The notes below the pieces were generated by a model, which was not told the DNA's origin, did no database searches, and saw only the letters and a list, made by a program, of their open reading frames with translations. From NCBI GenBank assembly GCA_030490835.1, contig CM059972.1:5920264-5984263 (forward strand): a stretch of DNA of 64,000 nt, written 5' to 3'. Shown here one piece after another: positions 12,640 through 26,300 of the stretch. Positions within the stretch are counted from its first letter, which is position 1. Each line of letters starts with the position of its first letter. Source of the DNA: Annona cherimola. Taxonomy: Eukaryota; Streptophyta; Magnoliopsida; Magnoliales; Annonaceae. The position numbers and the translations under genes were made by a program.

Positions 12640-13990
12640 GGATTCCAGACTCGCGTGTGAGGAGGAGGGAGCGCGCGTGTTGAATGTGGATCGTTCATTT
12701 ATAAGAACCATCTGTGCAATGGGGATTTCATGTTCAGTGGATTCAGATCTTTGCACGTGCACCGTCGAGTATCAACCATCTCATTTTCCGGATTTGTCTA
12801 GTGTTTAGTAATATTAGAAGGTTGAACAGGCAAGCTTTTTAATTTTTTAGGGTAATTCAAGAGTTTAATCTATATTTTGAAATTAAATAAGCTAACTGTA
12901 TGACCTTGTTAATTAAAAAATCTTTAAATTTTAAAAAATATTTAAAATTATTTTTATATAGTTGACCCTGCTAACTCTGCTACTGTTTAAATCAGCATAA
13001 ATTTATGTTAGCCCAAGCTAAAATGTGCACTTTTTTTTAAAAGATTTTTTATTTTTTTCAGGTATTTCTCAACATGTATTTAGATATATTCATAAAAAAT
13101 TAGAAAAATGTGCCGAGACTAACATAAACTCGCGTCAGCTCTGGGCTAATAATATCATAATCCAATTGTATTTGCCTCTCTTTCTTGCGATTTCGCAATT
13201 TTTATCAAAATTATTAATACATATATAAATCCAAGCTTATTAGTTTGTTTGTTGTCAATTGTGACTCACCATGATCGATACCATCAAACGTGGTGTACAA
13301 GATTATTGTAATTAATTATAATATGCCCTATCAAGTTTAGATGGTCAGTGCGACAAAAAATTAACTAGTAAAAAATTAAATTCTAATAAAAATCAGTTAT
13401 TGTTAATAGAACGAAGCTCGTAAAAGTGAAGTTACTTTTTTAAAATCTATTCAACCCTCGCTCGGGTTTTAATTGATCATATATTGATTCGGATTTAAAA
13501 TTATAAATTTTCTAAAAAAAGGCAAATGCGTAATACGATATAACTTTAAAATTTGTAGACATAAATTTGTCTAGAATAATTATTCAATGAAATTAATCTT
13601 ACAATGAAAACTTTTCAAATTTTCCATATAATGATGCTGTCATTAAAATTTAATCTAGTATCGTTTTCCATTAAATTTTATCCGGCTATTTGGAACGAAT
13701 AAACCAATTGGGTATTGGGACCCATTAACTAGTGATATTTGTGAAGGGGGTGTGATGAAAAGGTAAAGTAGACACAGACGCTAATAAAATAGACCCTTTT
13801 GAAAATTATAAAAAAATATGGATAGTAATAAAAAGAAAAATAAAACAGATGATTAGTAATATGTAGGGTACATGAAACTTCAGGTCTTCAATCTCAAAAA
13901 CGGGGGATTTCATATTTCAAGTCCAATCAAACGGACATGATTTTTTTTTTAGGGGATTGGCATTTGTGCAATATGATATATGATATTATA
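12640..13990. other. Intergenic; no gene seen
   Basis: AT-rich. Around 12950-13170 there are weak mirrored blocks (ATTTATGTTAGCCC and TTTATGTTAGTCTC-like on the opposite strand) that could be an eroded MULE MITE. Nothing coding is supported. Confidence 0.4.
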
Positions 13991-13999
13991 ATCAAATAC

Positions 14000-14240
14000 A
14001 TTCATAATTCTCAGACTATGAAAATATATTTTTGTGAATACTCCTGTACGGGAAAATATCTATAAATAATCCCACCCGAGAGGGCATATTGTGAAAAATC
14101 CGCACACACAGGTGGCAGGACGTGTGATTCGAATCCTGCTCTTAGCGCTGAAGCGAAGCTGGCTTACCACAGGCGTCGTGGCAAACGGACCTGATAATTT
14201 ATTGAGCGAGTCACAGGTGCATGCCTTCGAAATGTTGATT
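14000..14240 (-). repeat. tRNA-like (SINE-like) fragment
   Basis: On the minus strand an RNA polymerase III B-box-like motif, GGATTCGAATC, lies near 14125-14140. It is preceded by tRNA-head-like sequence and followed by an AT-rich tail toward 14000. It does not fold as a full tRNA by eye and no target duplication was found, so it is listed only as a possible SINE remnant. From 14240 to 15680 I see only AT-rich DNA and a GGACCACCTG-type repeat at about 15010 that recurs near 19858. Confidence 0.35.
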
Positions 14241-15683
14241 GTCTCATAAATACCCATTAAATCGTAGGATAATTTGAAGAGAAAAAATAAGCAATTTTGA
14301 CTCATTAGAATGCCAAATGTAGGCCTATGACAAGGTGCTGACTGTGCACTAATATATTTTTGTTTTCAACTTCTCTTTGGATTGAGATTTGTTATCTGGT
14401 ATTGTCAACGATAATTTAAGGCAATTAGGAAATAATAATATTCTTTGGTAATTGCTCACTATTTTTTGGCCGAGATACCGTTGTCTTAAATTAAATATGG
14501 AAAAAATCAGCTGTCCATATATAGTTGGGAGAAGGAGCGGAGTAGAATCATGAGTAAGGAACACAGCCAAATTCATTTCCAAAAGCACATAAAAAAAAAA
14601 ATCGTTATGGATCAATCTACACCGTCCAAAATGCTTCTTTCCACTATTTACATATCTTCCATTTATTTATCTACTGTCTACGACGGTGTTTTGGCAAATA
14701 CTTACGTCAATAGTAACTTATATTTGTACATATTTTAAAACAATGGTATTGACAGTTATTAGAACCGGATGGACGGTTTAGATCATAAAATGTGACTTGG
14801 AAGCATGACATTTTTGAGTATTCCCTTGCTATATACCGCATGGTACAGCTTATTTCTAAACGACTTCTCAACCTGGTTTTTCGGACTTAAAATAAAAACG
14901 TCGGATGGTCCACCTAATAGAATACTGGCATTTACGTGGATCACATGTTAATGAAAGTGGATGTTTGACGATTTCATTTAAATTATTATTATTACTATTA
15001 TTTTTTTCAAGATGGACCACCTGTCGAGCTGACAAATTAACCCGAGACCGGACATTTATTAAGCAGGATGTGCCACTTCATAGTAAGTAGCACCCAATGT
15101 TTTAAAAACCAAACCCTGATTTGAACCCTTTTTTTTAAAAATATCTGTACAGTACCGGTTCAGTTCTTGTTTCGATACGTATGGGTGATGTCACCATAAC
15201 ATAGCGCTGTAATGTAATAATCATATTCAAAAAGTTTTAAAATGATTTTAAAAAGTATAAATTTGCAATTTTCTACGTGGCCTTTTAAGGTTAATGGCCA
15301 ATCAAATCATCGCGAAGTTTTGTGTCCTTATGACGTAAGCCACTTATATCGTGACATTCGTCTGCAGAATCTCACCAATAAATACCACTAAAGAAAATGA
15401 GTGAGACTCCAAAATGACCTAAATAGGAGTGGCTTTGTAACGTAGAGTACATTACAACAATTTTCATTTCTCACAATGAAAGTTGATAGAAAGCAGGAAG
15501 CATATATGTAAGGACAGTGTGCTCACCGTTTCAGGCAAATTATTGTTGTGCGACAGTTCACAATATAGAATCGTATGCTACATTTGTTAGCATCCTATTA
15601 TGCGAACCAAATGCAGTATATATGTCAGCATGCAACCGTTTCTTGAGCTGTCTTGACCTGCATACGACGAGGTAGGAAGCTAG

Positions 15684-15802
15684 CCAAATATATCACAAAG
15701 GTGGGTATCAGGTGGATGATGCAGCGGAAGCACTTGGAGCAGTAGCGCACATCATCCACCTGATATATTTCAAACTGATACCCACCTTTGTGATATATTT
15801 GG
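15684..15802. repeat. Near-perfect hairpin (inverted duplication)
   Basis: A 27-nt arm at 15684-15710 is exactly complementary to 15776-15802. The next 11 nt (GGTGGATGATG, 15711-15721) are exactly complementary to 15750-15760. The right arm carries 15 extra nt (15761-15775), bounded by a repeated ATCA, as if the left arm had lost them by a short-homology deletion. The loop is about 28 nt. It directly abuts the MITE at 15803. No known family was recognised. Confidence 0.8.
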
Positions 15803-16086
15803 GGGTGTTTATTTACACCAAAAATATTTTAAACTAAAATTTTCAATCTAAAACTTTTTATTTCCATAACAACTCTATTTTTTAATTTTTCACTTCTTTC
15901 TGTATAACTGTCTTCCTTTTCAATTATTTCTATACAACTACTTATACATCTAACTTATTTATTTTAATCTTATTTTCTTTACTTCTCATCATTATCCCTA
16001 TTATACCACATTATTTTCTCTCATTTCAAAAATTTTTACGCCAAAAATTTTTCATAAAAAATTTTACCATTTCCCAAACACATCCA
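15803..16086. mobile_element. MITE with GTTTGG-type ends, copy B
   Basis: It shares the same ordered interior blocks with 7605-7903 (TTTTCAATCTAAAACTTTTTA, CTTCTCATCATTA, ATTATTTTCTCTCATTT) and ends with CCCAAACACATCC, the complement of a GTGTTTGG start. Non-coding. It begins immediately after the hairpin at 15684-15802. Confidence 0.65.
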
Positions 16087-16089
16087 ATT

Positions 16090-17150
16090 GCAGTCAAAAT
16101 ACATTTAATATAGCCAAATATATATTATATAATTAAAAAATTAGTTTCATAAACCAAAATTTACTGTCAAGTCTAACTACAACTATGCTATTTATTTTAT
16201 TTTTATTTTCTCTACTCCCAATTATTACCCTCATGTATCATACCACAATCCGTTTTTTAAAAAAAAAAATTCCTTTTTTGAGATCTTACAAAAATATTAT
16301 TTTAATTTTTTATAATTCTTCAAAGTTAATTTTAAATGTAACTGCAAAATTTACTCCTATTTTAAATATGATTACACATTTAAGTGCATATCTTTAAATA
16401 TGATGATGCGTTAGATTTTTTACCAAAATATCTTTGTTAAAACCTATATCCATCTTTCATTTCCACACGTAAAGATTGATTTTTGATTTATTTTATTATA
16501 CTTAGTATTTTGATAACCATATACATCAATAATTTTTTTTCGTCTAGGTCTAAATTTTAGTTAAGAATAATTTGGTAAAAATATAGAATTAAAACTAACA
16601 TTATTTTATCATAAAAAATGACATTATTTTCATATTTGGAAATATAGATAGAAATATGAAATCATATTTGAAAATAGAGATAAAACTTATAATCATATTT
16701 GGAATTAGTCATGTAATTTAAGAATTGAATAAATAACTATTAGTGAATTTTACACTTTGCGCATAATTTCTCTTTAGAAATGATATGTACTATAAACAGC
16801 TTCAAACAAAATAATTTCAAATTTTCTAGCTTAATTTGTATAAATAACCAAGATGAATGAATTAGAATTTTGTCTAATCCTTGAGTAGGCCCAAAATGAC
16901 CTTATTACATGATTATCATCAAAGTATACTACACAAGCTAACCCCAACCAAAATAAAATAGATTTTTTTGCATTATCACGATTGAATGTCTAGGTGAAGG
17001 ATGCAATACCTATGCAAGTGTGTTTGATCATGATTGGAAGATTCATCATGCCTAATTACACATACACTTCATTCATATCTCATGATATGAGTGCTTAGAT
17101 TTTTTCTGCAAACACAGGCAAGAACAAATGCTGGTATCCGATGACAATGA
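16090..17150. other. Intergenic; no gene seen
   Basis: AT-rich sequence with only short chance frames. A segment near 17040-17100 resembles 36430-36480 (CATGCCTAAT...CATATCTCATGAT), linking it to the dispersed repeat that follows. Confidence 0.4.
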
Positions 17151-17159
17151 AGTGGACTA

Positions 17160-17600
17160 ACTTTAATTTTTAATCCAAATTGATTATCAGTTGGTTACAC
17201 CGTACTTAATTAGAACTTAAATGCTAGTCCATCAAAAACTTAAATGCTAGTGTCTCATGATCACAGGCTAACTTATCTTTCTTTAAAAAGGTCTAAATTG
17301 GTCATCAGTTCGTTTCATTGTACTTAATTAGAACTTGGTCATCAGTTCGTTTCATTGTACTTAATTAGAACTTAGTTGGTTGCAGGATCACCAAACCCAT
17401 GAAATCGGATGTCCATTTCCAATCTTATCCTTTGGGTGGGCTCCACATGCCACTCTTCCACGACAGTTGATGGCAATTTTCGGTAATTGAAATCATCTAA
17501 GCTTTATTTAGTGAAGAATATCTTCTCTTACTCTTGTTAGCTTTGCCCAATCTAGGGAACCCTGACTCCCCCACGTATAGAGGAGAAAGGCTGGCAATGA
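17160..17600. repeat. Dispersed repeat with an internal 2 x 37-bp tandem
   Basis: Sequence around TATCAGTTGGTTACACCGTACTTAATTAGAACT recurs in variant form at about 26195 and 36590. Within it a 37-bp unit starting TTGGTCATCAGTTCG is repeated exactly in tandem (17298-17334 and 17335-17371). The downstream part (GTAATTG...TTTAGTGAAGAATATCT) resembles 26400-26450 and 36735-36775. The type of element is unknown. Confidence 0.5.
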
Positions 17601-17939
17601 CAAAAAATTAATTAGAAAATAATTGCACGCCATATCAAAACCTGGAAAGCCGACATTCTCGAGAATGGTAGTCCGACACTAACTAGGCGACATCTCGATG
17701 GTCGTGGACGTTGGCAGCCAAACTACCGGTCCGTGTTCAACTCCCTATTATGTGGAAGTCTGACACTTGTCTTCCCATTGCGTGGGAGCAAAGCATTTAT
17801 GAGAGGTTAGTTTCTCGTGTAAAATAGGTGAGAGTATGTAATTTGTCTTTGGCTTGTTTATAATATCTAAATGGGTTGTAAATACACAGGGATGCTTTTA
17901 TGTAATTTCTTCCATTTTCAACATCTAGATAGTTGATGA

Positions 17940-18385
17940 AAGATCTATTTCATTTATTATGTTTAACATCACTTATATTATTATGGAAACCTTTTCATTT
18001 GTCTAATATCACTGTTTATAGACTCCATCTATAAATATACAAAATCAACATAATAAAATGATTTAATGCTAAATATCAATTTTTAAGTAGTATTTTCAAT
18101 ATCTAAACCATCTAAAATATCTTTACTAAATGGATAAATGATTATATAAAGTATTACTGTAGTGTAATAAATATATGAATTGATCTAAATATTTTTCTAA
18201 TTTACACATATATGTACTTATTTTTGAGTAAATGAGGCCTATGCATATATTGGATTTGGATGAAACTTGACTCCACAACTAAATGAATGATGTTAAATAT
18301 AATGAATGGGTTTGATTTTCTATCAAATATTAAAATCTTAAAATATGAGGAAGTTACGTAGAATCTCTTCTAAAGCAAGTCCTAT
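17940..18385. repeat. Fold-back AT-rich MITE-like repeat
   Basis: Left-hand ATTTCATTTATTATGTTTAACATCA is mirrored by right-hand TGATGTTAAATATAATGAATGG, and the centre holds AAATGGATAAATGATT. The same architecture is seen at 1-265, 31975-32286, 54240-54780 and 54800-55325. Non-coding. From 18390 to 22110 I see AT-rich intergenic DNA with no supportable gene. Confidence 0.5.
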
Positions 18386-21300
18386 AAACACATACATCAA
18401 ATCAAAAAAGAAATGTAGTCTGACGATGCATGTGAATCTGTGCACTTCGACTATACAAAAATTTCTACCGAAAGTTGGCTCTTTGGCATTTGCGGATCTC
18501 AGGTGGGGATATTTATAAGAAAACTAATTTCATGCGCCCAGGTGCACTTATAAATACTTCCTATTTATAAATACGTTCTCTTTTTATGACATCAGATTCA
18601 ACGAAGAAGATTCGCACGCTCCAATTTTGACGGCGGGAATTGCATTCAGACGCTTAATTTATTTAACATATTAATAAGTTATAAAAATATTTCCTAAAAA
18701 TAGTAAAAATTATAAAATAAAGATTTCGAAAAAGCTATTACAATGATCAAAAAATAAAAATTATTTAAGGTAAGTTACACCTTCGATTGTAGACCTAAAA
18801 GGTCCTACAAGATCGATTAGATTAAGTAGTTTATCAGCAAGAAAAAGATGAAACATATTCCTTAAACAAAATTTGTTAATTTTTGTAATTTGACGTATTT
18901 CCATGAAGATTAACGGATGAGATTGTGTTTTGGTGCTTAGAGTTAGCGCGTGGAAAAGCTTTTGCAAATGGAGCATGAAAGCAGCGGGAAATCTTGAGAT
19001 TCTATCGCTTTGCGGCTTGACCCGCTGCGCATAATTCGACACGTGCCTGATTTCGTGCAAATAAGGCATTCAAGCCCAAATAAATGAATGCCAGGTAATG
19101 CCCATTTTCTTTAAGGATCATAAATAATTGAATAATCAAGATCGTTAATATATTAATATTTTGAATTATGAGATATATTTTTATAAACATTTTTGATGGA
19201 CTATGAACGAAAAAGGACGTGTAGACTGTTTAACAAAATGAGAAAGGAGTTCTTAATTTTGGTGATTAAGCATTAAAATCATTAATAACTTTCGGTTTAA
19301 ACTTTCCTTTGCAATCTGGATTACTACGAATGGCTAAAAAATACAATAAAATGGAAACGCGTACGCTTTGAGACAATCTTCTGGTCGAGTACGAAATACA
19401 ATTTCGCGGTAGATGCCAAAATGTGGGCAGCGTGTGTTCGCGACAAAAGAGTTCGGTGCAAATCGGTGACAGATATTACGGTGCATGTGCGGGCCTGCTT
19501 GATGCGATATTGGACCGTTAAATAAGAGGGTTTTAATAGGGAATATTAACATGGGAATGCGAATATCTGCAGATAAATGATTTTTTTTTCGCGAATACGA
19601 GTTAAAACCTATGAAGGAGTGCTTATTCCATGAGCGTAATAGATAATGAAGCTGGTAAAATTAACTTTTTCTGTTTAAATTTTAACTTCTCCAAAATGGG
19701 TATTTCATTTGGTGAGGCCTAAAAATATAAAACGTCTGAAAGGCGTTGAGAATCACCCGAGAGATGGCCCACTGATCGAATAAATATTAGAAAAATATTT
19801 ATTTATATTGAATATGTATAGACGGTTGGCAATTACTTTTTTTTTGTGGTCAAGGTGGACCACCTGATGAGTTGACCAACACATTTTTTGGATATGATCT
19901 GAATTCATGGCATGGTTCATCTAAACTCTGTTGGCTGCACGTAGACTGAAATAGGTTGGTTGTAACCGACGCATTTCGAGATCATGGACTTCTTAAAATT
20001 CAACTTCTATTCTAATCTCAAATTCGATGTCGCGATGGGTCCGTTGGACTTTGGACTTGGGAGTAGAAAATTGGATTAGCAAGAGCGCTGTGTATTAAAA
20101 AAATAATAAGAATAAATTATTATTATTATAATAATTATTATATTATATATTGAAAATCAATAATAAACGGAATGAGAAACAAAAATAATATAAAAATGTG
20201 AAAAAAAAACATACTTGGAGTAAGAAATCTCATCCCATTTTTTAAAATAAGATGATCTGAGGATGGCTGAAAACGATACTCCAAGAGAGTAGATTTACCG
20301 ACCACGTGCCATATCAGTGAAAAAATGCAGCGTATCTGGCACTTGTTATGTTACTTTTGGAGGTTAATTTATGTATTTGATCATTTGATTTGCAAAAGCC
20401 ACTTACCAATATGACCTCTATGAGAAATTATTAATTAAGCCATTGTCCGCAAAACATAACAGGACCGGTTTGATTGGTCGGAAGCCATGCTCGGTTGAGA
20501 CCGAACGCTGACTGAGAATATCGATTTTGTAGAATTGTGGTCTGCATATGGTAACCATTCCACGCTTGATTCTTGCAAGCTAAACGTTTGGCCAATGGCA
20601 AAGGTGGTAATGTTGATCATATGAATCGTTTATTGTTGTGTAGCAAAATGTCGATAGATGGTAATTTTTTGCCTATATATATTTTCAGTTATCTTTCTTA
20701 TGGATTTAAAATGTATTTACTGGTTTTTACATACATACACATATTGTTTTACCGAAATTACAACCCTTATTTTTACAAAAATTGCAAATCACCCTGCAAC
20801 TTATGCATAAAACTACACTGATAAGATTTCATGGATGGTTATTTAAATTTTTAATAAAATGATGAAAATACTCCTGTTAACTGCGATACAATTAAATTTA
20901 TTATATCTATCCATAATTATTCTCGCAAAGCTTGTAAAAGATACTTAAAAAACTAAATATACTATTAACTAACAAAATATGAAAATAAATATTTACTAAT
21001 AAATAAAATAATTACTTTAATGTATTTTCATAAAATAAAAATGAAAAGAGAATACTTTAAAAATACAAAACATTCATAATATTCTTCACATTATAAATTC
21101 ATTTCATATTTTCCAAATTTTAAACATTTCAATGATAAGTTATTTTAAAAACTAATCTCGTAATACTATAATTAGAATAAAAATTCAAGAAAGTACATAT
21201 TAATTTTGCATCTATCGAATTATGTCCATAAATAATCTTATAAATAATCTTTTTAATATTATAATAGAAAATATATTAAAATACAAAAAACATTTTCAAA

Positions 21301-22119
21301 ATATTTTTTACATTAAATAGATTAATTCCTCACCTGTAGCGTTTTGGAAATTCCTATGATAAGTAATCTTAAAATATTATTTTATATATTATAATAGATA
21401 TAAAAATTTATTTTTAAAAAATTACTAAGATTAAGTTATATTTTAACGGTATTTAATTGTATGTTTATAATATTAAAAATAAATTTTAAAATTTATTTAT
21501 CATGAAAATTTCTAGAATTTGAAGGACAATGAGATTATTCTATTTAATATGAAAACTATATCTTTAAAAGTTTTTGTAGTTTAAAATATTTCTCATATTT
21601 TCTACTACATTATTATAAAATTAATTATTAAAATTATTTGTCATGAAAATTTTGAAATGTTACAAACACGAAGTTAGTATGTTTAATTTGAGGAATATTT
21701 TTGAAATTAAAATTTATAAATATTTATTTTTATCAGAATATTTGTTTAAAAATTATTGATTGTGAAGATTTATAAAATTTGATCCACATAAAATTAATTA
21801 ATTTAATTTGAGGAATACTTTTTATATTTTATTTATTTATTATAATTTTTATATAAGAAAATATGTTTAAAATTGATTAATTCTATGTTTAATTATTGAA
21901 ATTTCATATTCTATTATTTATTATTATATTTACTGTTTTGTATTCGTGTTTGCAGTATTTGCAAAATGGTTATATATAACAAATTTACTTGTCATATTTT
22001 TAACATTTGAATTTTTCGTCGTTTCTTTAAATACAATTTTATGAAATTAAGTAAAATGCTTGCAAGATTCCAAAGCTTTATGTAGTTATTTGAGGACTCA
22101 CACTCTTTTTTACGTTGCT

Positions 22120-24818
22120 AGTATAATCACCACAATGGAATGCAGTTATAGCAACGAGTTTTCTGGTTACTCATATTAGCAACCAAAAATATTTGGTTGC
22201 ACGATAGTTGATATAGGCCCTTTGCTAAAAGTTAATAGCAACCAACTAGCAAGTGGTTGCTAATATTACCCGTAACAGCCCATGTTTACCATCAGCAACC
22301 AAAGATTCCGTTGCAAAAGGCCAACGCGTTGAGGCATTAATTGCAACATGAAAACTGGTTGCAAAAAATAAACTGCCTATCCAGCCCAACATTATTTGCA
22401 ACAAAAAAATTTAAAAATTATTTTGTTGTCATTTCGCAATTACCTAATAGTATAATCAAAAGCACATATTTGATATTAAAAAATCCACATATTTTATTAC
22501 TTCAACATCCATACATAATTCATAGTTTACATAGCTAAAATTCATATCAAAAAAATATTTTCTAACTAGATATGTGTACAATGGAGTTAAATAAACATGA
22601 CCCTAAATGCCTTATTCCAAGACGAGAACTCCCAATGAATGCCATAGCTATGCTTTCATAGCCCTATCAAATTTTTTTTCAAAAAAAGTATTAAGTACAC
22701 ACATCAATAAAAGAAAAAGAACCACTAGAATATGTCTCCAAATCATACATTAAAGAAGAGTTGCATGTTCCATAGTGGCTACTAAGCCTTGCATGGAAGC
22801 ATCACATGGATAAGTTTAATGTTTCTCATATTCTTTCACTAACCAACATTATTTCCAAATTTAAAAAATTATAACTTTCCAACAATGTAACAAAAGGGAT
22901 TACAAATGTGATGCCATTTCTATCTATGTACAAGATACCGAGTTCTCTTTAAATGCAAATAGAAAATAAAAATGAGGAATTTAAGAATACAAATAGCATG
23001 ACTACAACTTTACATAGAAACAATCATGTGATAAAGAACATGAGAAATTTGTGAGGCAAGAACAGATTGATTGAAAGTATCAATCCAATGTCAATGTGAT
23101 AGTAAAATTTTCTTCCCACATTAACTATGAAAAGGATGGAAGAAACACTTAAAATAGTCCTTACCAAGACAAGGGAAATGAAGGTGAAGGTGAATACCAA
23201 ACTTACTATTGTAAGCTTTGTCTGGTCCAAGTTCCTATAGTAATATCAACTTAAGAAAAAAGCCAGATGAAAAATGAAACAGAAAAATATTGAAGCACAT
23301 TGTTCATCAGCAGCAACAACATAATCTACATACTGGAAATATGAAGAAACTAGCATCCTGATGGATTGGTACAGGTTGATGCAGATAATGAAGTCCTCGA
23401 GCAGCTAAGCCTATGAATATACTGTACAACCAAGCCAGAACCATATATAAATTAACGACTAATTCTTACCTTGAAAGCAAAGTGAAACCATCAGCATTGT
23501 TGTTGAAAAGAAAAGAAATCACAGGACCATATTATGAATACATCAATCACGTTAAATCGAATGTACTGAAGTGAGGGGGAAAAGGGGTAAAAAAGGTTTC
23601 TAATAATTAAAACCACCACCACCTCTTTCATCAGCTTAATTTTCTAGAGAGGATTGGCATGAAACTCCCGAACTCCTAAGAACATCATAGGGTCGCAATA
23701 ATAAGCTGTTCGAGACACTCGTTTCACACAATTCACACATGTGCAATGTGATATCTTCTTTGGAATTTCAATCTATAACATGTTTTTGTCAATGTCCAAC
23801 TTCCAAAATTCGAACAGAAAAACTATAAAAACATCAGTAATAAGAAAAAAAAGCAATACTTTCATAACATCAAGAAAACACAGAGCATGATAAAAGTAGC
23901 AAGTACAATCCATATTACACTAATTACGAATGCATTTGGAAGTGCAAGCATTTCCATAAGCTTTGAGAAATGCTACTGATTTAATCACTACAAACGTGGA
24001 AAACCAATCCCGATAATAGAAGCTTCCATTTCTCTGCAAGGAGATGCAGTTCCACAGAGGTCTCCATCAAAATCCTCCTCCATAGCTTTTTTTTTTTTTT
24101 TTTGCAAAATCAAGACTTATGTGAACTACGAGGCAAGAGAACTAGAAATTTCATAAAAACATTAAATCAAAGAGCTAACCTACATGATCCAAACCATCCC
24201 TTTCATGTGGTTACCATTTCCAATCCATTCTACTAGATTTTATATGTTAAATCCACTAATTCACTTCATATTAATTTACATTTATGTAAGATTCAATATC
24301 AACATTATTAATAGAACAGATAAAGCTATTTTAGGTAGTTTTGTACTACCACCAACTTTTGGCACCCATATGTATATTTTTTTGGCATAAAAATCTTAAA
24401 GGTCTTCATCTAAAATCATTCCCATCCAGAACACAGAGGTTATGATCCTTGTACAAGGTCAGATGACGTGTTACTCACGGCTGCGATGATTGTCTCCTCA
24501 TTCAGCTCAATTTCAAGCTTCATACCTACATGGATTCCGCCTTAAACCTCGTGAAAATATCCTTAAAATATCTACAACAAGATTTGAACAAAAGCCACAT
24601 GCCTATGCCCCTGTTCTTATGTGAAGCCTCGGCTAGGGTTTTGATCAATTTTAATAACCATTCCATTCAACAAATTTTTCCTCAATAAGCCAAAATCCAT
24701 GAAAATCTAATACGAATGCATGTTCTACATACTTCGATTTAAGGAAATCATGAAGAAGGTTGGGTTTAGGTTTACCATGTGTAGGCTAGTGACGACGATG
24801 GCTGGTGAGAGATGATTC

Positions 24819-24859
<41 letters not shown>

Positions 24860-25740
24860 AGAAGAAGAAGAGGGAAACAAAGGAGGAATAAGGGACATGA
24901 CCTCACCCGTGTAGGGAAGAGACAACAGCATGCGAAATTAGAGAGTAGAGAAGAACTAGGTTCGGCAGCAATGACACTGAAGCAAAGATTGGGGAAGAAT
25001 CTCTAGCAGTCTGGCCTAGCACTTGAAACAACTAGGAGAAGAAGAAGGAATGGGAGGACAACACCAAATGGGAAGGATAAGGTGTGGCGGCAGCTCACTC
25101 GGAAGCCTGGAAGAGAGAAAAGAAGCCTTAGGTAAAATAGTGTATTATACTAAAGGGGGTATAAGTCGGGTCAAGGAGGGTTGGGTAATGACCGATGTGC
25201 CATATCCTTCATTGTTCATTGAGTATACCAAAATATATATCACACACTTTATTTTTATTAGAAGAAATAAAAATTAATAAGAATTATTTATCCAAGTATA
25301 GTTACTTATATAAATAATAATCTAGTGAAATTATTAGGCAATAACTTATGCATCGTTATATATATTTAAATAATTTTATTTCACTTTCTTTATTGATAAT
25401 CATTGTAAATAATTGAAAGACATATGATTTGGAATAAAAAGTACTCATTATAATCTCTTCGGTCAATTTTCTCTCTTTTAATAATTCAATTATGAGAATA
25501 TATAATAATTACCAAATATTTTGGTTGCAATTTGTAGATAGATATGGTATATCAGGATCCATATTTATTGTAGTTTGCAATTGTGTATATTAATTGCAAC
25601 CAAAATTTTTTCATTCTAAATTTTTGTTGCAGCTGGACACTACAGCAACTATTTTTTGCAACGAGCTGTATTTTGTTGCAATTTATAGATAAAGTCTACC
25701 AATAGGGACGAAGATTTATTTCGTTGCAATTTTTGCTGCT
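22120..25740. mobile_element. Probable CACTA-like element with GCAACC subterminal repeats
   Basis: Many copies of GCAACC/GGTTGC are packed into 22120-22400 and again into 25500-25740. GCAACCAAAA(A)TATTTGG occurs near 22190 and, on the opposite strand, near 25520, so the blocks are inverted relative to each other. Such short motif clusters near both ends are a hallmark of En/Spm (CACTA) elements. A CACTACAGCAAC motif is at 25639 but points outward, and no clean terminal pair or 3-bp TSD was found, so the borders are approximate. The 3.1-kb interior carries no transposase; it has splice-like and CT-rich leader-like sequence on the minus strand (about 24430-25150) that may be captured or non-coding filler. 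Confidence 0.4.
24822..24871. repeat. (GA)n-(GAA)n microsatellite
   Basis: About 35 bp of GA followed by GAA triplets. On the minus strand it reads as a CT-rich leader-like tract. The reading frames across it (RERERE, SLSLSL) are artefacts of the repeat. Confidence 0.85.
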
Positions 25741-26159
25741 TTCTTCCCATTTTTTTCCCTTTTGTGCTCCATATAATATGATTGTGTAGATCTTGAGTGA
25801 GATTTGGAGACTTGGAAATTCTTAATCCGAATTTTCTGTTAATCATGACGCTATTCTAGCTTTTTTGTCAATTTTATTTTTCTGCATTAGCATATTCTTT
25901 TTACACTTTGATTTCTTTCACAGTACTGTCTTTTACATCAATCCAAGCAATCTCTGTAGCAGCGAAAACAAGTGGTTTGACTAAAAGGATACAAGTTTAT
26001 TTATTCATTCATGATAGGCACTTTGATCATATCACATATATATGGATGTTGAGAATTTTCGATATATATATATATATACTGTACATGTGCAAGAGAGTGA
26101 GAACTGAGAACGAATGTATCCATATGTTTACTTGCAACCTATCATGCATAATATTTAAG

Positions 26160-26300
26160 GTTCACTCCCCCCCTTTTCATCCAAACATATCAGTTGGTTA
26201 CATTGTATTTAATATAAAAGCCTCCCCACCCCCCGCCTCCTCCCCCCCCTTCATCCAAACATATCAGTTGGTTACATTGTATTTAATATAAAAGCCTACT
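26160..26300. repeat. 2 x 74-bp tandem repeat with C-runs
   Basis: A 48-bp block beginning TTCATCCAAACATATCAG occurs at 26176-26223 and again from 26250, offset by 74 bp. Runs of C (7-8) precede each copy. The block belongs to the dispersed repeat also seen at 17160 and 36580. Confidence 0.75.

Noticed and set aside
24725..25006. Small frames with RERERE or SLSLSL runs
   Set aside because: They are translations of the GA microsatellite and have no other protein features.
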